Counted from the first letter of the stretch, positions 11,277 to 20,227 are shown. The stretch: 64,000 nt of DNA from Pseudomonas sp. MWU15-20650 (GCF_023242475.1 NZ_JALJFG010000006.1:62001-126000), one strand, 5' to 3'. Numbers and translations are program-made. The notes: generated by a model from the sequence alone, not told the origin.

Positions 11277-11861
11277 ATGAATTATCTCGCACATCTGCAC
11301 CTGGGCGGCCAACTTCCTGCGCAACTGCTGGGTAGCCTCTATGGCGACTTCGTCAAAGGCCGTCTGCAAGGCCAGTTCAGCCCGCCAATAGAAGCGGCGA
11401 TCCAGCTGCATCGTTCGATCGACCGCTTTACCGACAGTCACCCGTTGGTAGGCGAGGCGTTGTCACGCTTTAGCCTGACCCGTCGGCGCTATGCGGGGAT
11501 TGTCCTCGATGTGTTTTTCGATCACTGCCTGGCACGTGATTGGGCGCAGTATGCCGACCAGCCGCTGGAGCAGTTCACCTCGCAGGTGTACCGCGTGCTG
11601 GCGGCCGAGCCGCAATTACCGGGACGCCTGGCGCAGATTGCGCCGTATATGGCCGCGGATGATTGGCTGGGCTCCTACCGTGAGTTTGCGGTGATGGAGC
11701 AGGTGCTGCGCGGGATTTCGCGGCGGCTGACTGACCCGGAGGCACTCGGGTTTGCGATGCATGAGTTGCGCGAGCTTTATGAGCCGTTAAGTGAAGATTT
11801 CCGACTCTTCTATCCCGAATTGCAGAGGTTCGCGCAAATCCAACTGATCACCGAGATCTAA
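11277..11861 (+). CDS. acpH: Acyl carrier protein phosphodiesterase AcpH
   Basis: This 194-residue DUF479/AcpH-family hydrolase is proposed to remove the 4'-phosphopantetheine arm from holo-ACP. The N-terminus MNYLAHLHLG, the conserved GDFVKG and HRSIDRFTDSHP segments and DVFFDHCLA are hallmarks of the family, which uses an HD-like fold with a metal site. The ATG at 11277 is the only reasonable start, and the length fits the family. It is transcribed alone, divergently from pyeR, and is followed directly by a REPIN. Confidence 0.9.
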   Translation: MNYLAHLHLGGQLPAQLLGSLYGDFVKGRLQGQFSPPIEAAIQLHRSIDRFTDSHPLVGEALSRFSLTRRRYAGIVLDVFFDHCLARDWAQYADQPLEQFTSQVYRVLAAEPQLPGRLAQIAPYMAADDWLGSYREFAVMEQVLRGISRRLTDPEALGFAMHELRELYEPLSEDFRLFYPELQRFAQIQLITEI

Positions 11862-11955
11862 ATGTGGGAGGGAGCTTGCTCCCGATTGCGGTGTGTCAGT
11901 CACGGTCTATGTTGACTGAACCACTGCTATCGGGAGCAAGCCCCCTCCCACATTT
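11861..11955. repeat. REPIN (two inverted REP palindromes)
   Basis: Two REP units in inverted order (AATGTGGGAGGGAGCTTGCT ... and its complement ending in CCCCCTCCCACATT) flank about 45 bp. The same arrangement recurs at 27529-27624. It sits between the stops of the convergent acpH and olsA genes. Confidence 0.9.
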
Positions 11956-11968
11956 GAGCGTGCCCGTT

Positions 11969-12760
11969 TTATGCCGCGAACGCAGGTCGAGCAGCCACTT
12001 GCTCAGCTTCCGGCACCGGACCAAACAACGCCTTCTGCACCGCCTGCTGCGCCTGGAACGCCAATGCCGCACGCTCTTGCCCGGCGCAGGCAATCGGCTT
12101 GAGTACATGGATTTCCACATCGCCCTGGTCATTGCCGAACAGGCGCATCAGGTGCGACAGCAAATCGTCATCGCCAATAAACGGTGCCAGCGGGTCGACC
12201 TGCCCCTTGCGCAAGTAACGAATCGCCACCGGTTGCAGCGACACATCCGCATCAATTGCACTGGCCAGCAAGCGTCCGTGGAAGGTACGCAGGCTGCGCC
12301 CGTCGGTGGTGGTGCCTTCGGGAAACATCAGCAACGGGTGCTGTTGTTCCAGGTGGCGAGTCATCTGTTTGCGGATCAGTTGGCTGTCGCCCGAACCGCG
12401 GCGAATAAACAGGCTGCCGGCCTTCGCCGCCAACCAGCCAGCCACTGGCCAGGTGCGTACTTCGGCCTTGGACAGAAACGACATCGGCGCCACAGCCCCC
12501 AGCAGCGGGATATCGGTCCAGGACACGTGATTGCTCACCCACAGCATGGGCGTTTGCGGCAGCTCACCGTGCACGGTCACGCGAAAGGGCAGGGCATTGG
12601 TCAGCCGCGCCATGAAAAACCGCGACCAGCGCTGGCGCCGCACCATTGAATTGGCGATCCCCAGGCGTTCAAACACGCCAAACACACTGGCCATGCTCAA
12701 CCCCAGCGCCACCACCAGCAGCACGCGGGCGATCCGCCCGTACACGCGCAGGCGGCTCAT
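11969..12760 (-). CDS. olsA: Lyso-ornithine lipid O-acyltransferase OlsA (PlsC family)
   Basis: This 263-residue membrane acyltransferase has the PlsC motifs NHVSWTD (H-x4-D) and FPEGTT. An N-terminal hydrophobic helix (ARVLLVVALGLSMASVFGVF) anchors it to the inner membrane. The start ATG at 12758-12760 overlaps the olsB stop as TGATG, showing translational coupling. In this context it transfers a second acyl chain to lyso-ornithine lipid made by OlsB. Without olsB the sequence alone would only support a 1-acylglycerol-phosphate acyltransferase-like enzyme. Confidence 0.87.
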   Translation of the reverse strand: MSRLRVYGRIARVLLVVALGLSMASVFGVFERLGIANSMVRRQRWSRFFMARLTNALPFRVTVHGELPQTPMLWVSNHVSWTDIPLLGAVAPMSFLSKAEVRTWPVAGWLAAKAGSLFIRRGSGDSQLIRKQMTRHLEQQHPLLMFPEGTTTDGRSLRTFHGRLLASAIDADVSLQPVAIRYLRKGQVDPLAPFIGDDDLLSHLMRLFGNDQGDVEIHVLKPIACAGQERAALAFQAQQAVQKALFGPVPEAEQVAARPAFAA

Positions 12761-13515
12761 CACATCGCCGCCTTGAAGTGGCGGGCGTAACGCGGGCACA
12801 GCTCATCGCGCTTGAGCAGGATGAACACGTCGGCCACCTGGAAATCCTCATCCCAGCACGGCTCGCCGCAGATCTTCGCGCCCAGGCGCATGTAAGCCTT
12901 GAGCAGTGGCGGCATCTCGGCGATCACGTTGGACGGCAGGTCCAGCGCCGGCAGCGGCTTTTTCGGTTCGGCGCGCAGGTGTTCGTTGCACAGGTAGCGT
13001 TCGCGCAGGCGCTGCATGATCGCGTGGGCCTGGATGCCGCCATCGTGCATCGGGATGCTGGCGCAGCCCATCAGGTAGCTGTAGCCGCCCTGGTTGAGGA
13101 CCTCGGCCAACTCGCCCCACAACACCGCGATGGTGCCGCCGTTGCGGTAGGCCGGGTCGACGCAGGTGCGGCCGATTTCCAGGATCGGACCCTGCAAGTG
13201 CAGCAGGCCATGCAGGCTGAATTCTTCTTCACTGTAGAACCGGCCCAAGGTGCTGGCGGCCTGATGGTCGAGCAACCGGGTGGTGGCGACGAGTCGACCG
13301 CTGTTCAAATCCCGCACGCCGATATGGCTGCAGTGAACATCATAGTCATCCATGTCCAGACCCAGTTCCGCGCCTTTCAGCTTGGCGTTGAACTCGCCGC
13401 TGAACACGTTGAACCGCAGGGCCTGGGCTTCCTGCAATGCCTGTGCGCCTACCAGGCGTTCGGCTTGCAGACGGCGTTCATTGCCTTTGTCGCTGATGCG
13501 GGCGATCTGAGTCAT
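12760..13515 (-). CDS. olsB: L-ornithine N-alpha-acyltransferase OlsB
   Basis: This 251-residue GNAT-fold protein of the OlsB/hemolysin-like acyltransferase family attaches a 3-hydroxyacyl chain to ornithine in the first step of ornithine-lipid synthesis. Recognisable segments are [11 protein letters not shown] near residue 32, the VATTRLLD strand, [26 protein letters not shown] (residues about 109-134) and [13 protein letters not shown]. It is coupled to olsA. Upstream on the minus strand lie four 11-bp-spaced Pho-box repeats, so the pair is probably induced by phosphate starvation, when ornithine lipids replace phospholipids. Confidence 0.9.
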   Translation of the reverse strand: MTQIARISDKGNERRLQAERLVGAQALQEAQALRFNVFSGEFNAKLKGAELGLDMDDYDVHCSHIGVRDLNSGRLVATTRLLDHQAASTLGRFYSEEEFSLHGLLHLQGPILEIGRTCVDPAYRNGGTIAVLWGELAEVLNQGGYSYLMGCASIPMHDGGIQAHAIMQRLRERYLCNEHLRAEPKKPLPALDLPSNVIAEMPPLLKAYMRLGAKICGEPCWDEDFQVADVFILLKRDELCPRYARHFKAAM

Positions 13516-13587
13516 AGCGAGTCTCCGGGTGCCGGCCAGGTTGCGGCCAGTCGACTTTGTTGTCCAAAGTCAGGCTATGTAGCCTCG

Positions 13588-13627
13588 GTGTCAGCTCCAT
13601 GAACTTCCGGTGACGGTTGGGTGACAG
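13588..13627 (-). promoter_or_regulatory. Tandem Pho boxes upstream of olsBA
   Basis: Read on the minus strand, four 7-mers occur at exact 11-bp steps: CTGTCAC, CCGTCAC, AGTTCAT and CTGACAC, separated by 4-bp spacers. The PhoB consensus is a pair of CTGTCAT repeats with this spacing. The array ends about 73 bp before the olsB start. Confidence 0.72.
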
Positions 13628-13721
13628 TCGTTTTGATACGAATCGAGCCTATTCGGGAATAGACAACGCTATTTGATAAGGCCTTCCTGCTTCTGGTGGG
13701 CTCAGGGATTACAGCCGAGAG

Positions 13722-13749
13722 GGAACTGGACGACATATGCGACCACATA
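13722..13749 (+). promoter_or_regulatory. hrp-box promoter (HrpL/RspL-type ECF sigma)
   Basis: GGAACT at 13722-13727 and CCACATA at 13743-13749 are separated by 15 bp. This matches the GGAACC/T-N15-16-CCACNNA promoter of HrpL-dependent type III genes. It is on the strand of, and 80 bp upstream from, the gene starting at 13830. The 94 bp between the Pho boxes and this site hold nothing I recognise. Confidence 0.72.
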
Positions 13750-13829
13750 GTCATTGGATGGAAGTGCCACACGGCTTCTCACTGCACGAGAGATACTTGG
13801 GGTCGTGCGCTCTGGATAGGTGAAGACAG

Positions 13830-14651
13830 ATGTCGAATTTTTCGATTTCGAATAACGGGCCCGCTTGGTGGCAAATTGACAATCATGAGAAAAGTTCGAG
13901 TTCTGAGCCGCCATCGGTAGAAATAATTACCAAGCGTTATAGCGGTATCCGCAGGCAAGACAGTCGGACTTACGGCGAGCCCGTCAGCAACAGGGTTGTG
14001 GCGTCGGGCATGCACCTGTTTGTGTACAAGCCTGAAAACCTTGACCCCGGGAAAAAGCCCGAGAGTATTTGGGACGGTTTCAGCCAGTGGGACCGGGATA
14101 ATTGCGTGAGTGTCGCGGCAATCAAGCTGGCGATGGAACAGTTTGGCGAGCAACCCACTGACGTGTTCAAAGAGGTCAGGGAAATAGCGGGTGGCTTTCA
14201 GGTCACTTTGCGCAATAACCAAACGATTTATCTGACGCAGGATGAGCTTGAGATGGCGTCGACCTCGGCAAGGTTCAAGGGCACGGATCCACAGACCCTC
14301 ACCTCGGCAAATTTCATCTATGCAGTCATGGCCAAGGTAGAGCAACAGACACAACAAAAAGCGAAGAACGGACACGTGAGTTACGGGGAGGCCCTGGGCG
14401 TGTTAAGCAACCGGCGCGACGCCCTTCCTTTGGCTTTCGCGCGGCTAGGGTTGGCTGAACAGATTGAAATGGTCGCGCCTGAGGATTTGGCCAATGGTCG
14501 CCCAGGGGCTTTTCATGGCGCCAATGGTAAAGACGGTGCGCATACCTCGGTATCCGTAGGCGGCAGAGAAGAGCGATGGGGGAATCAAGGGGGGCCCTCA
14601 CCTACGGGCGACAATATTTACGCGTATGCATTCAAGAAAACATCGAATTGA
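13830..14651 (+). CDS. Putative type III effector, possible cysteine-protease fold
   Basis: I do not recognise this 273-residue protein by name. Its first 50 residues have about 20% serine and no acidic residue among the first twelve, as in T3SS-exported proteins, and there is no Sec signal or membrane segment. A conserved-looking DNCVSVAAIKLAM helix (Cys92) and a late GAHTSVSVGG strand (His238), followed by polar candidates at 248-261, resemble a papain-like Cys-His arrangement. That reading is inference. The start has a good ribosome site (AGGTGAAGAC). A hrp-box promoter lies 80 bp upstream, while no secretion apparatus genes are in the window. Base composition is a little lower in GC than neighbouring genes. 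It is monocistronic. Confidence 0.6.
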   Translation: MSNFSISNNGPAWWQIDNHEKSSSSEPPSVEIITKRYSGIRRQDSRTYGEPVSNRVVASGMHLFVYKPENLDPGKKPESIWDGFSQWDRDNCVSVAAIKLAMEQFGEQPTDVFKEVREIAGGFQVTLRNNQTIYLTQDELEMASTSARFKGTDPQTLTSANFIYAVMAKVEQQTQQKAKNGHVSYGEALGVLSNRRDALPLAFARLGLAEQIEMVAPEDLANGRPGAFHGANGKDGAHTSVSVGGREERWGNQGGPSPTGDNIYAYAFKKTSN

Positions 14652-14717
14652 CGCAGCGCCATGGTCCAGGAGGTGTCGCCAAAACGTCACTTTCCTCAGC
14701 TAGGCTCGCGGGCTTCA

Positions 14718-15824
14718 ATGCGCCCCCTTGAGTTTGCGTCCATGGTCCGAGGCATGTTGTGTGTTGTCCTGTTGTTTATCACCGTTACCGCCCGTGCTGA
14801 AACCTGGCCCGAAAAAGAATGGGTCATGGGCACGCCAGTCGCAGGTTCCGCTGTCGATGCGCTGGACGCCTATGCTTTCCCACCCCGAGACGACACCACC
14901 CGCAACGGCATCCGCACCGACGCGCTGCTGGTGATCCACGATGGTGTCATTATCTATGAGCGCTACGCTGCGCCCACAACGGCCAGCACGCCGCACCTGA
15001 CCTGGTCGGTGAGTAAAAGCCTGATGGCCACCGTGTTGGGCGTGGCCTACGGTGAAGGCCGCTTCAAACTCACCGACCCCGCCGCGCGCTTTTACCCACC
15101 GATGAAACAGCACCCCAAGGTGACCATGGCTGACCTGTTGCACTGGGCCTCGGGCCTGGGCTGGCAGGAAGACTATGAGTTCGCCCCGCTGAAATCCTCG
15201 GTGGTGGCAATGCTCTACACCCGTGGGCGCGGCGATATGGCAGCGTTTGCCGCAGACGCCGAGGCCACCCACGCACCCGGCCAGGTGTTCCGTTATTCCA
15301 GTGGTGACAGCAATATTTTGTCCGCCGCCCTCAAAGGTATGCTCGGCCACAAGGCGTACATGAGTTATCCCTGGGACGCGTTGTTCAAGCCGCTGGGCAT
15401 TCACAACGCCACGTGGGAAACCGATGCCGATGAAACCTTTGTCGCCTCGTCGTATGCCTACCTCACCGCGCGCGATTTGGCGCGCGTCGGTCTGCTGATG
15501 GCACGGGACGGTCGCTGGCGTGAGCAACAGTTACTGCCTAAAGAGTGGGTCGCCTTCAACCGCCAGCCGTTCGACAACTACAAGGCTGGCCAGGATGAAG
15601 CCGTCGCCGGCGGCCAATGGTGGCTCAACCGCGAAGTAGAGGGCGCCCGCCGACCTTGGCCGGACGCCCCCGCTGACACCTTCGCCGCCCTCGGCCACTG
15701 GGGCCAGGCGCTGTTTGTGCTGCCCGACGAACACCTGGTGATCGTGCGTTACGGCGATGATCGTGATGGCAGTTACCGGCATAACGAACTGCTCAAACGC
15801 GTGCTGGCGGCGGTGCGCTCATGA
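14718..15824 (+). CDS. Exported beta-lactamase-fold serine hydrolase
   Basis: This is a serine hydrolase of the class C beta-lactamase / penicillin-binding-protein-like family, 368 residues from the chosen start. The active-site SxxK is SVSK at residues 97-100, the second motif is the Tyr of FRYSSGDSN, and GHWGQ takes the place of the KTG strand. A signal peptide (GMLCVVLLFITVTARA) places it in the periplasm. The start is uncertain: in-frame ATGs occur at 14661, 14718 and 14742, and the last two both give usable leaders. The stop overlaps the next gene by 4 bp. The substrate is unknown; such proteins are often esterases or peptidases rather than true beta-lactamases. Confidence 0.82.
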   Translation: MRPLEFASMVRGMLCVVLLFITVTARAETWPEKEWVMGTPVAGSAVDALDAYAFPPRDDTTRNGIRTDALLVIHDGVIIYERYAAPTTASTPHLTWSVSKSLMATVLGVAYGEGRFKLTDPAARFYPPMKQHPKVTMADLLHWASGLGWQEDYEFAPLKSSVVAMLYTRGRGDMAAFAADAEATHAPGQVFRYSSGDSNILSAALKGMLGHKAYMSYPWDALFKPLGIHNATWETDADETFVASSYAYLTARDLARVGLLMARDGRWREQQLLPKEWVAFNRQPFDNYKAGQDEAVAGGQWWLNREVEGARRPWPDAPADTFAALGHWGQALFVLPDEHLVIVRYGDDRDGSYRHNELLKRVLAAVRS

Positions 15825-16135
15825 TCCGTCGTCATCCGTTCATCAGCGTTTTACTGGTGTTGTTTTTCGCACTGCTGGGCTGGGTGTGGCACGAACGCGT
15901 CAACCTGCAAGCTTTCCCCGACATCATCGCGGCGTACACGGCCAAGGAGTACTGCTCGTGCCGGTATGTGGAGAACAATCCGGCGGGATATTGCCGTGGG
16001 TATGTGAAGCAGTACGTGCCGACCAGCGCGTTTATCGACAAGCCGCAAAGCAGTGAAGTCACGGCCAGTGGGTTGGGGCGTACGCGTACGGCACGGTGGA
16101 TGGGCGAGCGCCAGGGTTGCCGTCTGGTGCCCTGA
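15821..16135 (+). CDS. Small membrane-anchored protein with CxC motif
   Basis: This 104-residue protein begins with a positively charged stretch and one hydrophobic helix (FISVLLVLFFALLGWVW), probably an inner-membrane anchor with the rest in the periplasm. A cysteine cluster (YCSCRYVENNPAGYCRGY) follows. It overlaps the serine hydrolase by the ATGA junction at 15821-15824, so the two are co-translated and probably work together. I do not recognise a named domain. Relatives in Pseudomonas are sometimes labelled amidase, but nothing here supports a catalytic role. Confidence 0.75.
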   Translation: MIRRHPFISVLLVLFFALLGWVWHERVNLQAFPDIIAAYTAKEYCSCRYVENNPAGYCRGYVKQYVPTSAFIDKPQSSEVTASGLGRTRTARWMGERQGCRLVP

Positions 16136-16243
16136 GGTTCCACCCAGTGGAACCACCTTTGATTGTCCTCGCGCCCACATCGCGCTTAGCTGTCGATGTG
16201 TCGCCAACAAGAACGGGAACACCCGCCTGCGAGGAGAATCACC

Positions 16244-17419
16244 ATGCGCCCACACCAGCCTATTCTGGATTGGCTCAGCGACGTCGACAGTGACTTGCGC
16301 GCCGTGCGTCACGACATTCACGCCCACCCGGAACTCGGCTTTGAGGAAAACCGCACAAGCGCGCTGGTTGCACAGGCTTTGAAGCAGTGGGGCTACGAGG
16401 TGCACACTGGCATCGGCAAAACCGGTGTGGTCGGTGTACTGCGCAACGGCAGCAGCCCACGCACCTTGGGCATTCGCGCCGACATGGACGCCTTGCCCAT
16501 TCTCGAAAACACCGGCGCGGCCTACACCAGCCAGCACGCCGGCTGCATGCACGCCTGCGGGCATGATGGCCACACCGCCATGCTCCTCGGCGCTGCGCGC
16601 TACCTGGCGGCGACGCGGCAGTTCGACGGCACCCTGAACCTGATTTTCCAACCTGCCGAAGAGGGGCAGGGCGGCGCCGAGGCGATGCTGGCTGACGGTT
16701 TGCTGGAGCGTTTCCCGTGTGACGGCTTGTTTGGCATGCACAACATGCCGGGCTTGCCGGCGGGGCATCTGGGCTTGCGCGTCGGGCCGATGATGGCGTC
16801 TCAGGATTTGCTCACCGTCACCCTCGAAGGCGTCGGTGGGCACGGCTCCATGCCGCACTTGACCGTGGACCCGCTGGTGGCCGCGGCGAGCCTGGTCATG
16901 GCGTTGCAGACGGTGGTGGCGCGCAACATCGACACCCAGGAAGCCGCCGTGGTCACGGTCGGCGCCTTGCAAGCAGGCCAGGCGGCGAACGTGATTCCTC
17001 AACACGCGTTGCTGCGTTTGAGCCTGCGCGCACTCAACCCCCAGGTGCGCGAACAGATGCTGGAACGGGTCAACGCGATCATCCAGGCCCAGGCCGCCAG
17101 CTTCGGCTGCACGGTGCAGGTCGAACACCGCCCGGCCTACCCGGTGTTGGTCAACCACGCCGAAGAAACCGAGTTCGCCCGCCAGGTCGGCGTGGCCTTG
17201 CTCGGCGCCGATGCGGTGGACGGCAACACCCGCATGTTGATGGGCAGCGAAGACTTTGCCTGGATGCTGCAACGCTGCCCTGGCAGCTATCTGTTCATCG
17301 GCAACGGCGTGTCGCGGCCGATGGTGCACAACCCCGCCTATGACTTCAACGATGACATCCTGCTGACCGGCGCCGCCTATTGGGGCGCGCTGGCGCAGAG
17401 CTGGCTCAAGCCTGCCTGA
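16244..17419 (+). CDS. M20-family amidohydrolase (hippurate hydrolase-like)
   Basis: This 391-residue metallopeptidase is of the M20D type, which cleaves N-acyl amino acids. Metal and catalytic motifs are visible in order: HAHPELGFEE (near residue 26), RADMDALP, CGHDGHTAML, PAEEGQGG (the catalytic Glu pair) and GSEDFAWML. The insertion between residues about 185 and 290 is the dimerisation lid. The ATG at 16244 follows a strong ribosome site (GAGGAGA); an upstream in-frame ATG at 16196 lacks one. It is the first gene of a same-strand group with a transporter, an amidase and an IclR regulator, suggesting uptake and hydrolysis of an amide-linked compound. The substrate is not known. Confidence 0.87.
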   Translation: MRPHQPILDWLSDVDSDLRAVRHDIHAHPELGFEENRTSALVAQALKQWGYEVHTGIGKTGVVGVLRNGSSPRTLGIRADMDALPILENTGAAYTSQHAGCMHACGHDGHTAMLLGAARYLAATRQFDGTLNLIFQPAEEGQGGAEAMLADGLLERFPCDGLFGMHNMPGLPAGHLGLRVGPMMASQDLLTVTLEGVGGHGSMPHLTVDPLVAAASLVMALQTVVARNIDTQEAAVVTVGALQAGQAANVIPQHALLRLSLRALNPQVREQMLERVNAIIQAQAASFGCTVQVEHRPAYPVLVNHAEETEFARQVGVALLGADAVDGNTRMLMGSEDFAWMLQRCPGSYLFIGNGVSRPMVHNPAYDFNDDILLTGAAYWGALAQSWLKPA

Positions 17420-17477
17420 CGACCGCCTTTTTCTGCCGCTGGACCCTTTCCCTTAACGGTTGAATGGAGTGTTCCTC

Positions 17478-18788
17478 ATGCAGATTTCAAACCCCGGCGT
17501 TTCCCGCACCCGCCAAGTGGTGGCGGCGGTGATCGGTAACGCGTTGGAATGGTATGACTTTATCGTCTACGGCTTTCTGGCCAGCATCATCGCTCGGCAG
17601 TTCTTTCCGTCGGAAGATGAATACGCGTCGCTGCTGATGGCCTTGGCCACGTTTGGCGTGGGCTTTTTCATGCGCCCGGTGGGTGGCATCCTGTTGGGTA
17701 TCTATTCCGACCGCAAAGGCCGCAAGGCCGCGATGCAGTTGATTATCCGGCTGATGACGGTGTCCATCGCATTGATCGCCTTCGCGCCCAACTACGCCGC
17801 CATCGGCATGGGCGCACCGTTGCTGATCGTCGTGGCGCGCATGCTCCAGGGCTTTGCCACCGGAGGTGAATACGCCAGTGCCACGGCGTTCCTGGTCGAA
17901 AGCGCGCCGGCTCATCGCAAGGGCTTGTATGGCTCTTGGCAATTGGTCGGGCAGTGTCTGGCGGTGTTTGGTGGCGCGTCGATGGTCGCGTTGGTCACGC
18001 ACTGCTTTTCGCCCGAGACCCTCGACCTGTGGGGGTGGCGCTTGCCGTTTGTGCTGGGCTTGCTGATCGGCCCGGTCGGGTTGTGGATTCGCCGGCACAT
18101 GGAAGACCCGGAAGAATTCATCGCCGCGCGCAAACAAGCGACTGGCCCGGCGCCCAGCCTGATGGCCGTGTTGCGTGACCATCGGCGCAGCATCCTGGTG
18201 TCCATGGGCCTGGCCTGCGGCGCAACGGTGTCGTTCTACGTGGTGCTGGTGAATATGCCGACCTTCGCCCACAAAAGCCTCGGCTTGCCGCTGGATCAGG
18301 TGCTGATGGTGCAGATGTTCGCGGTAGCGCTGATGACCGTGGTGATCCCGTTGTCCGGCATGCTCTCGGATCGGTTGGGGCGGCGGCCGGTATTGATGGC
18401 GTTCACCCTGGCGTTCTTCGTGATGGTTTACCCGTTGTATGGGTGGGTGGCGGCTGCGCCTTCCATCGAGCGTTTGCTGGTGATGCAAGTGATGCTGTGC
18501 ACCGCCATCGGCGGCTTTTTCGGCCCGGCACCGACGGCGCTGGCCGAGCAGTTCCCCATCGAGGTGCGCTCCACCGGCGTGTCGGTGGCCTATAACGTGG
18601 CGGTGATGGTGTTCGGTGGCTTTGCGCCCTTGATCGTGACCTGGCTGACCCGAGTGTTGGGCACACCAGTGGCGCCGTCGTTTTACGTGCTGTTCGCTTG
18701 CGTGCTGACGTTGATGGGCACTTACTGCATGCATGAGGCCCCACGGGCGAAGAAACCGCTGCCGTTTTCGAATGAGGTGAAGCCTTGA
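17478..18788 (+). CDS. MHS-family MFS transporter
   Basis: This 436-residue inner-membrane symporter is of the metabolite:H+ symporter branch (ProP/citrate/shikimate-like). The signature is at the N-terminus (GNALEWYDFIVYGFLASI), followed by GIYSDRKGRKAAM between helices 2 and 3 and RMLQGFATGGEYASATAFLVE in helix 4-5. About twelve hydrophobic segments can be counted. The ATG at 17478 has a GGAG ribosome site 9 bases upstream. It lies 58 bp after the amidohydrolase and overlaps the amidase start, so it probably imports the substrate of these enzymes. Confidence 0.87.
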   Translation: MQISNPGVSRTRQVVAAVIGNALEWYDFIVYGFLASIIARQFFPSEDEYASLLMALATFGVGFFMRPVGGILLGIYSDRKGRKAAMQLIIRLMTVSIALIAFAPNYAAIGMGAPLLIVVARMLQGFATGGEYASATAFLVESAPAHRKGLYGSWQLVGQCLAVFGGASMVALVTHCFSPETLDLWGWRLPFVLGLLIGPVGLWIRRHMEDPEEFIAARKQATGPAPSLMAVLRDHRRSILVSMGLACGATVSFYVVLVNMPTFAHKSLGLPLDQVLMVQMFAVALMTVVIPLSGMLSDRLGRRPVLMAFTLAFFVMVYPLYGWVAAAPSIERLLVMQVMLCTAIGGFFGPAPTALAEQFPIEVRSTGVSVAYNVAVMVFGGFAPLIVTWLTRVLGTPVAPSFYVLFACVLTLMGTYCMHEAPRAKKPLPFSNEVKP

Positions 18789-20227
18789 GTTGTGTTGATT
18801 GGGATGCCACTGAACTGTCGCGGGCGATCCACGCACGGCAGGTGTCGTGTGAAGACGTGATGCGTGATTACCTGGCGCAGATCCAGCGTTTTAACCCGGG
18901 CGTGAATGCGCTGGTCTCGCTGCGGGAGGCCGATGAGGTGCTGGCCGAAGCGCGCGCCTGTGATCGCGAACTGGACCAGGGCAAATCCCGTGGCTGGATG
19001 CACGGCATGCCTCAGGCGATCAAGGACCTGGCCGCCACCCAGGGCCTGCGCACAACCTTGGGCTCGCCGTTGTTTGCCGAACAGGTGCCCACCGAAGACG
19101 CCATCAGCGTGGCGCGGGTGCGGGCCAGTGGCGCGATCATCATCGGCAAGACCAACGTGCCGGAGTTCGGCTTGGGCTCGCAGACCTACAACACCGTGTT
19201 CGGTACCACCGGCAATGCCTATGACCCGCGCCTGGCCGCGGGCGGCAGCAGCGGTGGCGCGGCGGTGGCCCTGGCGCTGCGCATGCTGCCGGTGGCCGAT
19301 GGCAGTGACATGATGGGCTCGTTGCGTAACCCGGCGGCGTTCAACAACGTGTTCGGCCTGCGCCCGTCCCAAGGGCGCGTGCCCCATGGGCCGATGCCGG
19401 AAGTGTTCGTGCAGCAGCTGGGCACGGAAGGCCCGATGGGCCGCAGCGTGGCGGATGTGGCGCAATTGCTGCGCATCCAGGCCGGTTACGACCCACGGGT
19501 GCCGCTGTCATCCCGGGATGATCCGACGGTCTTCGGCGAGCCTTTGCCACGTGATTTCCGCGGTGCGCGCCTGGGGTGGCTGGGGGACTACAACGGCTAT
19601 CTGCCGATGGAACACGGCGTGATGAACCTGTGCGAATCGGCTCTCGATGATTTCGTCACGCTGGGCTGTGACGTTGAACCTTGCCAGCCGGACTTTTCCA
19701 TGGCGCGCCTGTGGCGCTGCTGGTTGGTGCACCGCCATTGGCTGGTGCACGGCAACCTCGGTGCGGCCTATGCCAACCCGCAAAAGCGCGCGCTGCTCAA
19801 GCCCGAAGCGCAATGGGAAGTGGAGGGTGGCCTGGGCTTGAGTGCCCAGCAGGTGTATCAGGCGTCGGTCGACCGCAGCCAGTGGTACCGCGCGTTGGCC
19901 AAGCTGTTCGAACGTTACGATTTCCTGCTGCTGCCCACTGCCCAAGTGTTCCCTTTTGATGCACAACAAGCGTGGCCGCGTACCGTGGCCGGGCGCGACA
20001 TGGACACGTATCACCGTTGGATGGAAGTGGTGATCGGTCCGACGCTTGCGGGGCTGCCGAGCATGAGCATTCCGGTGGGTTTCAACTCACAGGGCTTGCC
20101 CACGGGCCTGCAGATTATCGGCCCGGCACAGGCCGACCGTGCGGTGCTGCAACTGGCGTATGCCCATGAACAGCTGACGCAATGGGTGCGACGCTGCCCG
20201 CCGGCGTGCCTGGGTTCGACCGGTTGA
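18785..20227 (+). CDS. Amidase-signature-family amidase (TTG start)
   Basis: This 480-residue amidase has the Ser-cisSer-Lys triad region. The lysine lies in AIKDLAATQG (near residue 79), the Gly/Ser-rich signature is AAGGSSGGAAVALA, and GSDMMGSLRNPAAFN supplies the nucleophile loop. The start is a TTG at 18785 preceded by GAGGTGAAG. It overlaps the stop codon of the MHS transporter, as expected for translational coupling. An ATG start would lie well inside the domain. In the operon it would hydrolyse the amide released or imported by its neighbours; the real substrate is not evident. Confidence 0.86.
   Translation: MSCVDWDATELSRAIHARQVSCEDVMRDYLAQIQRFNPGVNALVSLREADEVLAEARACDRELDQGKSRGWMHGMPQAIKDLAATQGLRTTLGSPLFAEQVPTEDAISVARVRASGAIIIGKTNVPEFGLGSQTYNTVFGTTGNAYDPRLAAGGSSGGAAVALALRMLPVADGSDMMGSLRNPAAFNNVFGLRPSQGRVPHGPMPEVFVQQLGTEGPMGRSVADVAQLLRIQAGYDPRVPLSSRDDPTVFGEPLPRDFRGARLGWLGDYNGYLPMEHGVMNLCESALDDFVTLGCDVEPCQPDFSMARLWRCWLVHRHWLVHGNLGAAYANPQKRALLKPEAQWEVEGGLGLSAQQVYQASVDRSQWYRALAKLFERYDFLLLPTAQVFPFDAQQAWPRTVAGRDMDTYHRWMEVVIGPTLAGLPSMSIPVGFNSQGLPTGLQIIGPAQADRAVLQLAYAHEQLTQWVRRCPPACLGSTG

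Noticed and set aside
17487..18836. A 449-codon minus-strand frame opposite the MHS transporter
   Set aside because: Composition dominated by H, Q and R, typical of an antisense shadow of a membrane protein gene.
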